Assembly (NCBI GenBank): GCA_024235615.1
Contig: JACKMB010000007.1
Span: forward strand, 46,056-110,055
Origin: Thauera sp.
GTDB lineage: Bacteria; Pseudomonadota; Gammaproteobacteria; Burkholderiales; Rhodocyclaceae
Length of the DNA: 64,000 bases
Direction of reading: 5' to 3'
Under the pieces are notes generated by a model. The model worked only from the letters and a program-made list of their open reading frames with translations, made no database searches and was not told the DNA's origin. Below, in pieces: positions 52,025-60,993 of the stretch. Made by a program: the position numbers and the translations under genes. Position 1 is the stretch's first letter, and every line of letters starts with the position of its first letter.

Positions 52025-52111
52025 GCCGCTGCAGCAAATCACAGAAAGGCCGGACGCGATCGATCGCCGACCGACAGCGATCCTTCGCGTCCACCGCTAC
52101 TGCCCGGATCA

Positions 52112-53395
52112 CTACAGGTAGCCGAGCCTCCCCGGCAGCCACAGCGCGAGCTGCGGGAACACGATCATCAGCGCCAGCCCGGCGCCCATCGCCAGCACCA
52201 GCCAGACGACCCACTTGAAGGTCTCCTCCATGCCGATGCCGGCGATGCGCGAGGTGATCATCAGCGAGATCGCCATCGGCGGCGTGAACTGGCCGATGGC
52301 GAGGTTGATCGTCATCATCACGCCGAACCACACCAGGTCCCAGCCCATCGCGATCGCGATCGGCACCAGCAGTGGCAGCAGGATCAGGAAGATCGAGATC
52401 GCGTCGAGGAACATGCCCGCGGCGAGCAGCAGCAGGTTGATCGACAGCAGCATCAGCCACTCGCTCGAGTGCAGCCCGACCAGCGCCTTCGCCGCGGCAT
52501 CGAAGATCCCCAGCGTGTTGCCCGCCCAGGCGAACACCGAGGCGATGCCGATGATCATCAGCACCACCGCCGACAGTTCGCCGGCCTCGACCAGCACGCG
52601 GAACAGGCCTCGGAAGCTGATGCTGCGATACACCACCATGCCGACGAAGATGCCGTAGGCCACCGCCACCACCGCCGCCTCGGTCGGCGTGAAGATGCCG
52701 GTGCGCAGGCCGCCGAGGATGATCACCGGCGCCAGCAGTCCCCAGATCGCATCGATGAAGCTCTTGCCCAGCGGCGGGCGTTCCGCCTTGTAGTCGCGGC
52801 CGAAGCCATATTTGCGGCTGATCACGATCGCCGGCACGAGCAGGCACAGCGCGGCCACCATGCCGGGGAACAGTCCCGCCGCGAACAGCGCCGGCACGGT
52901 CGCCGCCGGCACCATCACGCTGTAGACGATGAAGGCCACCGAGGGCGGGATGACGATCGCAGTCGAGCCCGAGGCGGCGATCAGGCCGGCCGAGAAGCCC
53001 TTCGGATAGCCGCGCGCGATCATCGACGGCAACATCACCGCCGCCACCGCGGCCGCGTCCGCCGGGCCGGAGCCGGAGATGCCGCCGAGCAGCATCGACA
53101 CCAGCACCGCCACCACCGCGAGCGAGCCGGTCCATTCGCCGACCATCGCGGTGACGAAGCGCACCAGGCGGATCGCCACCCCCGAGCGCTCGAAGATCAT
53201 GCCGGCGAGGATGAACATCGGGATCGCCAGCAGCGGGTACTTGGCGATCCCGGCGTAGATGTTGGTCGGCACCGCGAGCTGGTCGAAGCCCGCCATCGCC
53301 AGCACCGCGATGCTCGCCACGCCGAGCCCGGTGGCGAGCGGCATGCCCGCGACCAGCGCGAGCAGAAAGAGACCGATGAGGACGGAGCCGATCAT
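52112..53395 (-). CDS. TRAP transporter large permease (DctM family), second system
   Basis: 427 residues with about twelve membrane segments. Landmarks: FDQLAVPTNIYAGIAKYPLLAIPMFILAGMIFERSGVA, the SGSGPADAAAVAAVM loop, IPPSVAFIVYSV and FTPPMAISLMI. The start MIGSVLIGLF was chosen because it lies in the ATGA overlap with the small-permease gene and begins the first helix; the frame extends upstream but overlaps that gene. Substrate is unknown: no catabolic genes are adjacent. Confidence 0.93.
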   Translation of the reverse strand: MIGSVLIGLFLLALVAGMPLATGLGVASIAVLAMAGFDQLAVPTNIYAGIAKYPLLAIPMFILAGMIFERSGVAIRLVRFVTAMVGEWTGSLAVVAVLVSMLLGGISGSGPADAAAVAAVMLPSMIARGYPKGFSAGLIAASGSTAIVIPPSVAFIVYSVMVPAATVPALFAAGLFPGMVAALCLLVPAIVISRKYGFGRDYKAERPPLGKSFIDAIWGLLAPVIILGGLRTGIFTPTEAAVVAVAYGIFVGMVVYRSISFRGLFRVLVEAGELSAVVLMIIGIASVFAWAGNTLGIFDAAAKALVGLHSSEWLMLLSINLLLLAAGMFLDAISIFLILLPLLVPIAIAMGWDLVWFGVMMTINLAIGQFTPPMAISLMITSRIAGIGMEETFKWVVWLVLAMGAGLALMIVFPQLALWLPGRLGYL

Positions 53396-53877
53396 GCGCG
53401 CCTCCGCATGCGGGTGATCACCAGGCGCAGCACCAGCGCCACCGCCAGCACCGGCATCCACACCGTGTACCACCACTGCGGCACGCCGAGCGCGGGCGAG
53501 GTCTCCTCGAAGCGGTACTGGTCCCAGGTCAGCTTGCCGGCGTAGAAGGCGATGAAGGCGAACAGGCTGGCGGTGACCGCGAACGACAGCCAGTCAATGA
53601 ACGCGTGCAGGCCCGGCGGCAGCTTGCGCACGAAGAAATCTACGCGGATGTGCCGGTCGAAGGCGAAGGCCGCCGACGAGCCGAGGAAGGACAGCACGAT
53701 CAGCAGCGCGATCGAGAACTCCTCGGTCGCGGCGAAGGACTGCGAGGTGAAGTAGCGCGCCAGCACGTTGCCGAAGGTGATCAGCACGATCAGGCCCATG
53801 ACGATGCCGGAGAGGATCTGTTCGATCGTGTAAGGGGCGGGTGTTTCAGCGTCGTGCAGGGGCGATTCGGTCGTCAT
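53392..53877 (-). CDS. TRAP transporter small permease (DctQ family), second system
   Basis: 161 residues with four membrane helices. FDRHIRVDFFVRKLPPGLHAF is the DctQ signature. It overlaps the large-permease start by four bases, so the two are translationally coupled. It is separated from its receptor gene by a 79-bp gap with a strong terminator-like hairpin. Confidence 0.92.
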   Translation of the reverse strand: MTTESPLHDAETPAPYTIEQILSGIVMGLIVLITFGNVLARYFTSQSFAATEEFSIALLIVLSFLGSSAAFAFDRHIRVDFFVRKLPPGLHAFIDWLSFAVTASLFAFIAFYAGKLTWDQYRFEETSPALGVPQWWYTVWMPVLAVALVLRLVITRMRRRA

Positions 53878-53899
53878 CGGTTCGGTGTACTTTCAACGG

Positions 53900-53937
53900 A
53901 AAAAGGCCGGGCAGCCCATTTCGGGTACTGCCCGGCC
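53900..53937 (-). terminator. intrinsic-terminator-like hairpin between receptor and permease genes
   Basis: 10-bp perfect stem GGCCGGGCAG/CTGCCCGGCC around a 13-base loop, followed on the minus strand by TTTTT. It lies 20 bp after the receptor stop, so it should end most transcripts there and leave read-through for dctQM. Confidence 0.85.
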
Positions 53938-53956
53938 AGCGTGCCGCGGGTGCGGA

Positions 53957-54988
53957 TCAACGCTTGGCGATGTCTTCCTCGGCCTGCTTCACCAGGTCGC
54001 CACCGATCTTCTCGGCCCATTCCTTGTACACGCCGGCAGTGGCGGTGCGGAAGGCGCTGCGCTCGGCGTCGGACAGGCGCACCACGGCCACGCCGTTGGC
54101 TTCGATCTCCTTGAGCAGCGCGTCGTCGCCTGCCGAGATGCCGGCGCGGGCGCGGGCGATCTCTTCCTTCGCGGCCTGCTGCGCGGCCTCGGACACCGCC
54201 TTGCGGTCGGCCTCGGACCACGAGTTCCACACGTTCTTGTTGACCACGAAGATCAGCGGGTCGGCGACGTAGCCCCACAGCGTCAGGTTCTTCTGCCCCA
54301 CGGTGTGCAGCTTGGCGGCGTTGAACACCGCGAGCGGGTTCTCCTGGCCGTCGACCGCGCCGGTCGCCATCGCCGGCTGGGCGTCGGCCCAGCTCATCTG
54401 CGTGGGGTTGGCGCCGAGCGCGTTGAAGGTGGCGAGGAAGAGCGGCGAGCCCACCACGCGCATCTTCATGCCCTTGAGATCTTCCGGCGTGCGGATCGGC
54501 TTCTTCGAGTTGGAGACCTCGCGGAAGCCGTTCTCGCCCCAGGCCAGCGGCACCACGTCACGGTCGGCGAGGATCTCGAACATCTTCGTGCCGACGCGGC
54601 CCTGGGTGAGGGCGTCGATCGCCTTGTGGTCCGGCATCAGGAAGGGCAGCGCGAAGAGGTTGAGCTCCTTGACCTGCGGCGACCAGTTGATGGTCGAGCC
54701 CACCGCCATGTCGATGATGCCCTGGCGCAGCGCGGTGAATTCCTTGGTCTGGTCGCCCGACACCAGCGAGGTGCCCGGATAGACCTTGATCTTGATGCGG
54801 CCTTCGGTCTTCTCGGCGACCAGATCGGCCCAGCGCTTGGCGCCCCATCCCCAGGGGAAGGCTTCGCCGAGCACGGTGGAGAGCTTGTACTCGTCCTTGT
54901 ACTGCTGGGCCGTCGCCGGCATCGAGAAGCCGAGCGCGGCGGAGGCGGCGAGGCCGGCGATGAGGGCGGTGAAGCGGCGTTTCTGCAT
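53957..54988 (-). CDS. TRAP transporter substrate-binding protein (DctP family), second system
   Basis: 343 residues with a signal peptide ending near ATA/Q (residue 27). DctP fold markers: FTALRQGIIDMAVGSTINWSPQV, then LKGMKMRVVGSPLFLATFNALGANPTQMSWADAQPAMATGAVDGQENPL (in pieces), which carries the ligand-binding Arg. Closest in style to receptors for 2-oxo acids or C4-dicarboxylates, but the ligand is not readable. GGAGACGTCTC lies just before the ATG. First gene of the second TRAP operon. Confidence 0.92.
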   Translation of the reverse strand: MQKRRFTALIAGLAASAALGFSMPATAQQYKDEYKLSTVLGEAFPWGWGAKRWADLVAEKTEGRIKIKVYPGTSLVSGDQTKEFTALRQGIIDMAVGSTINWSPQVKELNLFALPFLMPDHKAIDALTQGRVGTKMFEILADRDVVPLAWGENGFREVSNSKKPIRTPEDLKGMKMRVVGSPLFLATFNALGANPTQMSWADAQPAMATGAVDGQENPLAVFNAAKLHTVGQKNLTLWGYVADPLIFVVNKNVWNSWSEADRKAVSEAAQQAAKEEIARARAGISAGDDALLKEIEANGVAVVRLSDAERSAFRTATAGVYKEWAEKIGGDLVKQAEEDIAKR

Positions 54989-55115
54989 GAGACGTCTCCG
55001 TTTTCGTGGTTTTGAGATGAGACGCGCGGCGGCGGACGCAGCGCAAGGGGAGGGCCGATTCTACAAACCGGGGCGCCCCGCGGCCAGCAGGGATTCCCAC
55101 CGCCTGAAGATCGAG

Positions 55116-55128
55116 GGGGTCAGACCCC
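55116..55128. repeat. GGGGTC-A-GACCCC palindrome
   Basis: Perfect 6-bp arms. A common intergenic palindrome type in proteobacteria. It lies 12 bp after the stop of the hydrolase gene and upstream of the second TRAP receptor gene, both on the minus strand. Confidence 0.55.
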
Positions 55129-55139
55129 ATTGATTTCGT

Positions 55140-56090
55140 TCAGCGCGGCGCGATGCTGCGGTCGAGGAACCCGACCAGCCGGCCCATGTGGTGCTCGAGG
55201 TCGGCAAAGGATTCGTGGTCGCCCGTCAGCGTCATCAGCTCGACCGGGGTGTCGCCGCGCATGGCGTAGATCTGCATGGCCTCGTCGATCGGCACCACCT
55301 CGTCGTCGGCGCCATGCACCAGCAGCACCGGACGGCGGATGCGCGCGATCGTGGTCACCGGCGCGATGTCGTCGAAGCGGTGGCCGATGGTCTTCTGCAC
55401 GTAGTCGAGGATGTAGCGCCCGATCGGCTTCTCGGGGATGCGCTTGGTCGCCAGCCAGCGTCGCATCATCGCCGCCGGGTGCGAGAACGCCGCCACGCTG
55501 ACCACCGCCGCCACCTGCGGCGTGCGCGAGGCCGCGAACAGCACCGCGCCGGCGCCGACCGAATGGCCGAGCAGCGCGATGCGGGCGGGGTCGACGCCCT
55601 CGCGCGCGGAGAGCCACGCGAAGGCGTGCTCGGTGTCCTCGGCAAAGCGCGGCAGCGAGGCGAAGCTGTCGTCGTCGCTCGCGCCGTGGCAGCGCGCGTC
55701 GACGAACAGCGTCGCGTAGCCGGCCTCGTGAAGCGGCCGGGCGAGCGGCAGCATCAGCGCCGCATTGCCACCCCAGCCGTGCATCACCAGCACCGCCGGC
55801 GCGGCCGCGGGCGGGTTCTCCGCTTCCTCTCGAGCCGCGGCGGTCGCCGCGTCCGCATCGGCAACGGCGGCGCGAGCCGGCCCGGGAATGAACCACGCAT
55901 GCAGCGACTTGCCGTTCTCGGTGTCGATGCGCAGCGTCTCGAACGCCAACCCGAGCACGCCAGGCTCCGTGTGATGCGGCACACGCGGCGCCGCCAGGCC
56001 CCTGCGGATCCCCCAATGCACCAGCGCCCGCCCACCGGCGAGCGTGGCTGCACCGGCGGTGAAGGCGGCGATCAGTCCCTGTGCGCCCAT
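55140..56090 (-). CDS. alpha/beta-hydrolase, BAAT/dienelactone-hydrolase-like
   Basis: 316 residues. A short N-terminal hydrophobic stretch may be a signal anchor. Then VLVMHGWGGNA (oxyanion), FVDARCHGASD, the nucleophile elbow GHSVGAG with Ser177, VHGADDEVVP (Asp) and GDHESFADL (His): a complete triad for a serine hydrolase. The family includes peptidase- and esterase-like enzymes; the substrate is unknown. It starts 13 bp after the HVO_A0114-type gene stop, so the two may share a transcript. Confidence 0.82.
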   Translation of the reverse strand: MGAQGLIAAFTAGAATLAGGRALVHWGIRRGLAAPRVPHHTEPGVLGLAFETLRIDTENGKSLHAWFIPGPARAAVADADAATAAAREEAENPPAAAPAVLVMHGWGGNAALMLPLARPLHEAGYATLFVDARCHGASDDDSFASLPRFAEDTEHAFAWLSAREGVDPARIALLGHSVGAGAVLFAASRTPQVAAVVSVAAFSHPAAMMRRWLATKRIPEKPIGRYILDYVQKTIGHRFDDIAPVTTIARIRRPVLLVHGADDEVVPIDEAMQIYAMRGDTPVELMTLTGDHESFADLEHHMGRLVGFLDRSIAPR

Positions 56091-56103
56091 TCGAAAGTGC
56101 TCC

Positions 56104-56451
56104 TCAGGCCGCCTGCAGCAGAAACTCGACCTTCACTGCATCGAACGGAAACTCGATCCGTCCGTCGTCGGTCCTGGACAGCACGCCGGCATCGAGCAAG
56201 GCGCTGACGTCGCCATGCACCGTCTTGACGTCGCGCCCAACCCGGCGTGCCGCCTCCCGGATCGACACCGGGCCCGCCGCACACAGCGCCTTCAGCAACT
56301 CCCAGCGCTTGGCGCTCAGTACCTTCCAAAGCAGTTCTGGCGAGGCAAAGGCGATCCGGGCCTGGGCGTCGCCGCGCCCGGTTTTCATCGCGCGCGCGGC
56401 GTCGGCCAAGGTCTCGGCCAGGCTGCGTACTTCAAGAACGACCGTGTTCAT
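56104..56451 (-). CDS. HVO_A0114-type putative DNA-binding protein (antitoxin-like)
   Basis: 115 residues. The winged-helix part has ELLWKVLSAKRWELLKALCAAGPVSIREAARRVGRDVKTVHGDVSALLDAGVLSRT, typical of HVO_A0114 proteins that act as the DNA-binding antitoxin of TumE/TumA-like (DUF6516) pairs. The toxin gene would normally be just upstream, but only 24 bp separates this start from the thioredoxin-like gene, so it is an orphan. The start at MNTVVLEV was chosen over an upstream GTG-type start. Could be a solitary autoregulator. Confidence 0.75.
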   Translation of the reverse strand: MNTVVLEVRSLAETLADAARAMKTGRGDAQARIAFASPELLWKVLSAKRWELLKALCAAGPVSIREAARRVGRDVKTVHGDVSALLDAGVLSRTDDGRIEFPFDAVKVEFLLQAA

Positions 56452-56475
56452 GATTCCACCTCGCAATGTCCGCGC

Positions 56476-57012
56476 TCAGATGTCGACACCCGCCCACCAC
56501 AAGCGTGCGCGCAGCCCCCAGCCGGTGGTGTAGCCGAGCGACACCGAGCGGATCTGGCCTGCCGGGTCGACGATGACGAAGGCCGGCACGCCGCGCAGCC
56601 CGTAGGTCTGGGCGATGCGACCGTCGGCGTCGATGGCGGTGGTCCAGTCTAGACCGCGTTCGGCGAGCACCGACTTCACGGCGGCCGCGCCGCCCGACTG
56701 CATGGCGACGGTGAGCACCGGATAGTCGGCCTGCACGCCCTCGATCGTACCCTGCTGCGCGGTGCAGATCGGGCACCACTCGGCCCAGAAATACACGCCC
56801 ACCGCCTGGCCCAGATGGGCGGAACGCCACTCGGCGAGGCTGAGTGCACGGCCGTCGGCGGCGACGGTGGCGAAATCCGGGGCGGGGCCGGCGGGCACGT
56901 CGCGCGCCATCCAGGCCTGGATGGCGAAGAAGACGGCGACGAAGATACCGATCTCGACCGCCCAGCGCCGCCAGCGCGGGGGCTTGGGAGTTTCGTCCGT
57001 CGCCGGCGTCAT
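56476..57012 (-). CDS. membrane-anchored thioredoxin-like disulfide oxidoreductase
   Basis: 178 residues. A positively charged N-terminus and one membrane helix (about 19-36) anchor a periplasmic thioredoxin fold with the redox motif WCPIC (Cys80/Cys83) and a cis-proline RGVPAFVIVDPAG. The layout is that of TlpA/DsbE- or ScsD-like proteins that hand on electrons or protect periplasmic thiols. Its start overlaps the stop of the upstream YdjM-like gene by four bases. No DsbD or cytochrome c biogenesis gene is adjacent, so the partner is unknown. Confidence 0.85.
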   Translation of the reverse strand: MTPATDETPKPPRWRRWAVEIGIFVAVFFAIQAWMARDVPAGPAPDFATVAADGRALSLAEWRSAHLGQAVGVYFWAEWCPICTAQQGTIEGVQADYPVLTVAMQSGGAAAVKSVLAERGLDWTTAIDADGRIAQTYGLRGVPAFVIVDPAGQIRSVSLGYTTGWGLRARLWWAGVDI

Positions 57013-58100
57013 CGCGGATCGATCCAGCGCAGGCCCCCGGCCTCGCGTTCGAACAGGCGCCAGCCGTCGGCGACGTTGCACAGGCCGTAGATGAAGGGTT
57101 GGCGGTCGCGCCCCGGGGTGAGGAAGCGCAGATCCTTGAAGCTGGCGCAACGCTCGCCGTCCGCCCCCTCGCCCGCATGGTCGAGTACCGGGAACATCGC
57201 GAACCAGCGGTAGAAGGCGAAGTCCTCGGCGTTCCACACCTGCTCGGCGAGCGCGCGCGTGCTGCCGTTGCCGAAGCGCTCGCGCACCTCCCACTGCGCC
57301 ATCGCCACCGGCATGTACGGCGCGGAGAAGCGGCGGATGAAGTTGTCGTCCTCTGTGGCCACCAGCGGCTCGCTGCGCCGGGTGTTGATGTGGGCGTAGT
57401 GGTAGCGCTCGCCGTCGAACACGATCGCGGTCCAGTTGAAGGGCGAGGCCGGACGCGGCGCGGCGTCGACCTCGACCGCCTCGATGCCGTTCGCGGCGGC
57501 GTAGGCGCGCGCGGCGTCGATGGCCTCGGCGCGGCCCGTCGCCTGCACGCCCACCCAGCCGGCGAGCAGCACCAGCGCGGTCGCCGCCGGCAGGCGGCTG
57601 CTGCGCCACAGCGCGCTGGCGAACAGGCCGGCCACGATGATGCCGGTGAAGGGCAGGTCGATGATGAAGGTGGTGCCCCAGCCGAAGCGCTGGTCCGAGA
57701 ACGGCGCCAGGATCATGGTGCCGAACTGGGTGATGAGGTCGCCGAGGATGTGCACGAAGATCGCCGCGCACACCACCGGGTAGAAGCTGCGCCAGCCCGC
57801 GGCCACCCGCCCGCCGCGCTGCCAGAAGCGCGCCAGCAGCCAGGCGATCAGCAGGCCCCACAGCGGCAGCAGGATCAGCGAGTGGGTGACGCCGCGGTGG
57901 CCGCGCAGGTAGGTGAGCTCGGAGATCCAGCCGAGCACGAAGTCGAGGTCGGGAAAGATGGCCGCCGCGGTGCCGGCGACCACCATCTGCCAGACCGGCA
58001 CCTGCGCGACATTCGTCGCCCGGGCGTCGACGGTAGGCCGACGCCCGGCGAGCATGCGGCCGACGAGGGCGCCGGAGAGGGCGTGGGTGAGGGTATCCAT
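57009..58100 (-). CDS. YdjM-family membrane-bound metal-dependent hydrolase
   Basis: 363 residues. It begins MDTLTHALSGALVGRML and has AAIFPDLDFVL and LRGHRGVTHSLILLPLWG, with the His and Asp residues of the PF04307 (YdjM, LexA-regulated inner-membrane hydrolase) family. About five membrane helices are followed by a C-terminal soluble part of about 150 residues with FNWTAIVFDGERYHYAHINT. The family's substrate is unknown. It overlaps the thioredoxin-like gene by four bases, so the two are translationally coupled. The start was taken at the ATG that begins the typical TLTHALSG motif. Confidence 0.87.
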   Translation of the reverse strand: MDTLTHALSGALVGRMLAGRRPTVDARATNVAQVPVWQMVVAGTAAAIFPDLDFVLGWISELTYLRGHRGVTHSLILLPLWGLLIAWLLARFWQRGGRVAAGWRSFYPVVCAAIFVHILGDLITQFGTMILAPFSDQRFGWGTTFIIDLPFTGIIVAGLFASALWRSSRLPAATALVLLAGWVGVQATGRAEAIDAARAYAAANGIEAVEVDAAPRPASPFNWTAIVFDGERYHYAHINTRRSEPLVATEDDNFIRRFSAPYMPVAMAQWEVRERFGNGSTRALAEQVWNAEDFAFYRWFAMFPVLDHAGEGADGERCASFKDLRFLTPGRDRQPFIYGLCNVADGWRLFEREAGGLRWIDPR

Positions 58101-58174
58101 CGAGTGCGGAGATTCTCCGGGTTGCCTTGCCCGGCCGCCGTGCGCGGGCGGTCCGGTCGCGCCGCGAGGCACGT

Positions 58175-59782
58175 TCAGTGAGTGGAAGGCGGGCTGTCCA
58201 TCCGGGGGGCCCCCGGCCACAGCCGCGACAGCGCCGGCAGCAGGCTGCCCCAATCGGGCGCCGACCCGGTATCGATCGGCAGAACGCGCGCGAGTTCCTC
58301 GGCAGCGAAGCCCTCGCGGCCGCGCAGCTGCGCCTCGAGCACGCCCTCGTCGGCCTCGGAGGCGTCGCCGCCGGCCGCAAGGCGGGCGCGCACCCGCGCG
58401 CGCAGGACGTCCTCGGGCGCATCGAAGGCGAGGATCGCGAAGGGCACGCCCAGTTCCTGCGCAAGCCCGGCGAAGGCTGCGCGCTGGGCGCGCCGGAGGA
58501 AGGTGGCGTCGACCAGCACCGGGCGCCCGGCCTCGAGCACCCCGCGCGCCAGCTCTGCCAGGCGCGCATAGGTCTGCGCGGTGGCCTCCGGCGTGTATAG
58601 CCCGCCGCCGAGGGCGGAGCCGCTCGTCGCCTCCGCAGCCAGGCCGGCGAGGCGCTTGCGCTCCACGTCGGCGCGCACCCGGATCACCCCGCCCGCCTCC
58701 ACCAGGGCCTGCGACTGGCTGGTCTTGCCCGCGCCCGACACCCCGCAGGCCACCAGCAAGGCCGGCGCGTCCGGCACCATCTGCGCCTCGGCGAGCGCGA
58801 GGTAGCGCCAGCATTCGTCCACGCTCGCGTCGCGCGCCGCGCCGTCGAGCTGGGTGGCGCGGATCGCGGCGATCTTGGCGCGCACCATGGCGCGGTAGCT
58901 CAGGTAGTAGGGCAGCACGCGCAGACCGGCGTAGTCGCCGCAGCGCTCCAGCCAGGCGTTGAGGAAGCGCCAGCCCAGCTCGGGCCGCCCGCGCGCCTGC
59001 AGGTCCATGACCAGGAAGGCGACGTCGGCGACGACATCGGTCCAGCGCAGCTCGGCGCTGAACTCGATCGCGTCGAAGAGGCGTGGCTCGCCGTCGAGCA
59101 CGACCAGGTTGCCCAGGTGCAGGTCGCCATGGCATTCGCGCACCCGCCCCTCGGCCAGGCGCACGGCGAACACCGGCGCGAGCACGGCGTACTGCGCCTG
59201 GGCCCAGGCCTCCACCCGGGCCAGCATCGCGAGCAGGTCGGCATGGACGCCGGGATCGAGGCGCTCGCGCATCTGCGCGAAGTTCTGCCGCACCGGCGCA
59301 TGCACCGCGGCCGCGTCGCCGTAGCCCCCGCCCGGCACCGCCACCGCAGCGGCGGCGTGGAACTCGGCGACGTGGCGGGCGAGGCGGTCGAAGAGCGCCG
59401 GCGCCAGCCGGCCCTCGTCGAGCAGGCGCGAGAACAGCCCGGCCTGGTCGAAGCGGCGCATGCGCAGCAGCCAGTCGAAGGGCGCGCCGCCGCCGTCCAG
59501 GCGGGGCGCCTCGGGGCTGCCGCTCACCGCCACCACCGCCTCGTAGATCTCCGGCACCGTGCGGCGGTTGAGCCGCAGCTCCGCCTCGCAGGCCTCGCAC
59601 CGGCGCTGCGGAGTGGAGAAGTCCAGGAAGCCGAGGTCGAGCGGCTTCTTCAGCTTCCAGGCGTGCTCGCCGGCGAGCAGCACCCACGAGATGTGGGTCT
59701 CGATCAGCTCGACGCCCCCCTCCGAGCCGGGCAGCACGCCGGGCCGGCGCAGGGTCTTCAGCAAGGTTTCGGATGCGTCCAT
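58175..59782 (-). CDS. two-domain kinase-like protein: aminoglycoside-phosphotransferase-like (COG2187) + P-loop kinase (COG0645)
   Basis: 535 residues. N-terminal half: a phosphotransferase-like fold with HAWKLKKPLDLGFLDFST and the catalytic-loop motif CHGDLHLGN, then FDAIEF (metal-binding Asp). C-terminal half (about 340-500): a P-loop kinase with GVSGAGKTSQ, RADVERKRL and VDATFLRRAQR. The pair occurs fused in many proteobacteria; substrates are unknown, but a small-molecule kinase is likely. Monocistronic, divergent from rlmA. Confidence 0.88.
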   Translation of the reverse strand: MDASETLLKTLRRPGVLPGSEGGVELIETHISWVLLAGEHAWKLKKPLDLGFLDFSTPQRRCEACEAELRLNRRTVPEIYEAVVAVSGSPEAPRLDGGGAPFDWLLRMRRFDQAGLFSRLLDEGRLAPALFDRLARHVAEFHAAAAVAVPGGGYGDAAAVHAPVRQNFAQMRERLDPGVHADLLAMLARVEAWAQAQYAVLAPVFAVRLAEGRVRECHGDLHLGNLVVLDGEPRLFDAIEFSAELRWTDVVADVAFLVMDLQARGRPELGWRFLNAWLERCGDYAGLRVLPYYLSYRAMVRAKIAAIRATQLDGAARDASVDECWRYLALAEAQMVPDAPALLVACGVSGAGKTSQSQALVEAGGVIRVRADVERKRLAGLAAEATSGSALGGGLYTPEATAQTYARLAELARGVLEAGRPVLVDATFLRRAQRAAFAGLAQELGVPFAILAFDAPEDVLRARVRARLAAGGDASEADEGVLEAQLRGREGFAAEELARVLPIDTGSAPDWGSLLPALSRLWPGAPRMDSPPSTH

Positions 59783-59901
59783 CGGCAGGGCTCCTCGGTC
59801 ATCCGTCCGATGGTAGCCCGGGACGCGCGCGGCCGGGCTGCTCGCCGCCGCGCCGCCGCCTCCCCTATCATCGCGTCCGCCTCCATTGACGACCGCCGAC
59901 C

Positions 59902-60792
59902 ATGTCCGCCCTTCCCTTCACCGCCCTCGCCTGCCCGCTCGACGGCGCGCCGCTGCAACGCCAGGGCGGCAGCCTGCGCTGCCCCGAGGGGCACTGCTTC
60001 GACCTCGCCGCCCAGGGCTATGTGAACCTGCTGCCGGTGCAGAACAAGCGCTCGCGCGACCCCGGCGACAGCAAGGAGATGGTCGCCGCGCGCCGGCGCT
60101 TCCTGGAAGCCGGACATTACCAGCCGATCGCCGACGCGGTGGCGCGAGCGGTGCTCGCCGGCGCCGTGCCGGGCCGCACGCTTACCTGTCTCGACGCCGG
60201 CTGCGGCGAAGGCTACTACCTGCGCCAGCTCGCCGCGGCCGCCGCGGTGGAAGCGCGCCCGCTCGCGCTCGCCGGCCTCGACATCTCGAAGTGGGCGGTG
60301 CAGGCGGCGGCGAAGCGGGACCTTCAGGACGCCCGCAGCCAGGCCGGCGCCAGCGCCGCCCCGGGCACCACCTGGATCGTCGGCAGCAACGCCGGCCTGC
60401 CGGTGCTGCCGGCCACGCTCGACCGCGTGCTGTGCATGTTCGGCTTCCCGGTCTACGCCGAATTCGCCCGCGCGCTGCGCCGCGGTGGTGAGCTGCTGCA
60501 GGTCGACGCCGGCCCCGATCACCTGCGCGAGCTGCGCGAGGTCATCTATCCCACCCTCAAGCCCGAACGCCCTGCCGCACGACAGGCGCCGCCCGGCTTC
60601 GAGCACGTCGGCACGGACACCCTGCGCTTCCAGATCCACGTGGATGGCGCCGCCGCCATCGCCGACCTGCTGGCGATGACACCCCACCTCTACCGCGCCA
60701 GCGCAGAAGGCCGCGCCCGCGCGGCGGCGCTCACCGCGCTGACGATGACGGTGGACGTGCGCCTGGCGCGCTACCGGCGCCTGACGGACTGA
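59902..60792 (+). CDS. rlmA: 23S rRNA (guanine-N1)-methyltransferase RlmA-like
   Basis: 296 residues. It opens with the RlmA zinc finger and has GYVNLLPVQNKRSRDPGDSKEM, the family's most recognisable stretch. The SAM-binding motif is CLDAGCGEGYY (97-107). Family members methylate G745 of 23S rRNA using SAM. The finger here keeps Cys11, Cys27 and His31, but the second cysteine of E. coli RlmA (CPLC) is Asp14 (CPLD), and Cys32 follows the His, so zinc binding may be changed. Divergent from the two-domain kinase gene. Confidence 0.9.
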   Translation: MSALPFTALACPLDGAPLQRQGGSLRCPEGHCFDLAAQGYVNLLPVQNKRSRDPGDSKEMVAARRRFLEAGHYQPIADAVARAVLAGAVPGRTLTCLDAGCGEGYYLRQLAAAAAVEARPLALAGLDISKWAVQAAAKRDLQDARSQAGASAAPGTTWIVGSNAGLPVLPATLDRVLCMFGFPVYAEFARALRRGGELLQVDAGPDHLRELREVIYPTLKPERPAARQAPPGFEHVGTDTLRFQIHVDGAAAIADLLAMTPHLYRASAEGRARAAALTALTMTVDVRLARYRRLTD

Positions 60793-60993
60793 ATCCACGG
60801 CGGCGGCGGCCGCCGCACCCACGCCCGCCGCCACACCCTCAACTGCAACTGCAATCACCGGAATCCACCCATTCGCCGTCGCGACAAAGATGAACGCGCG
60901 ATGAACGGCGCCTTCAGCATCGATTCAGGCAGCGGCGCGCACCATGGCATCACGGTCAAGACAGGACCGCCCCCCAACCAAGGAGATGCCATC

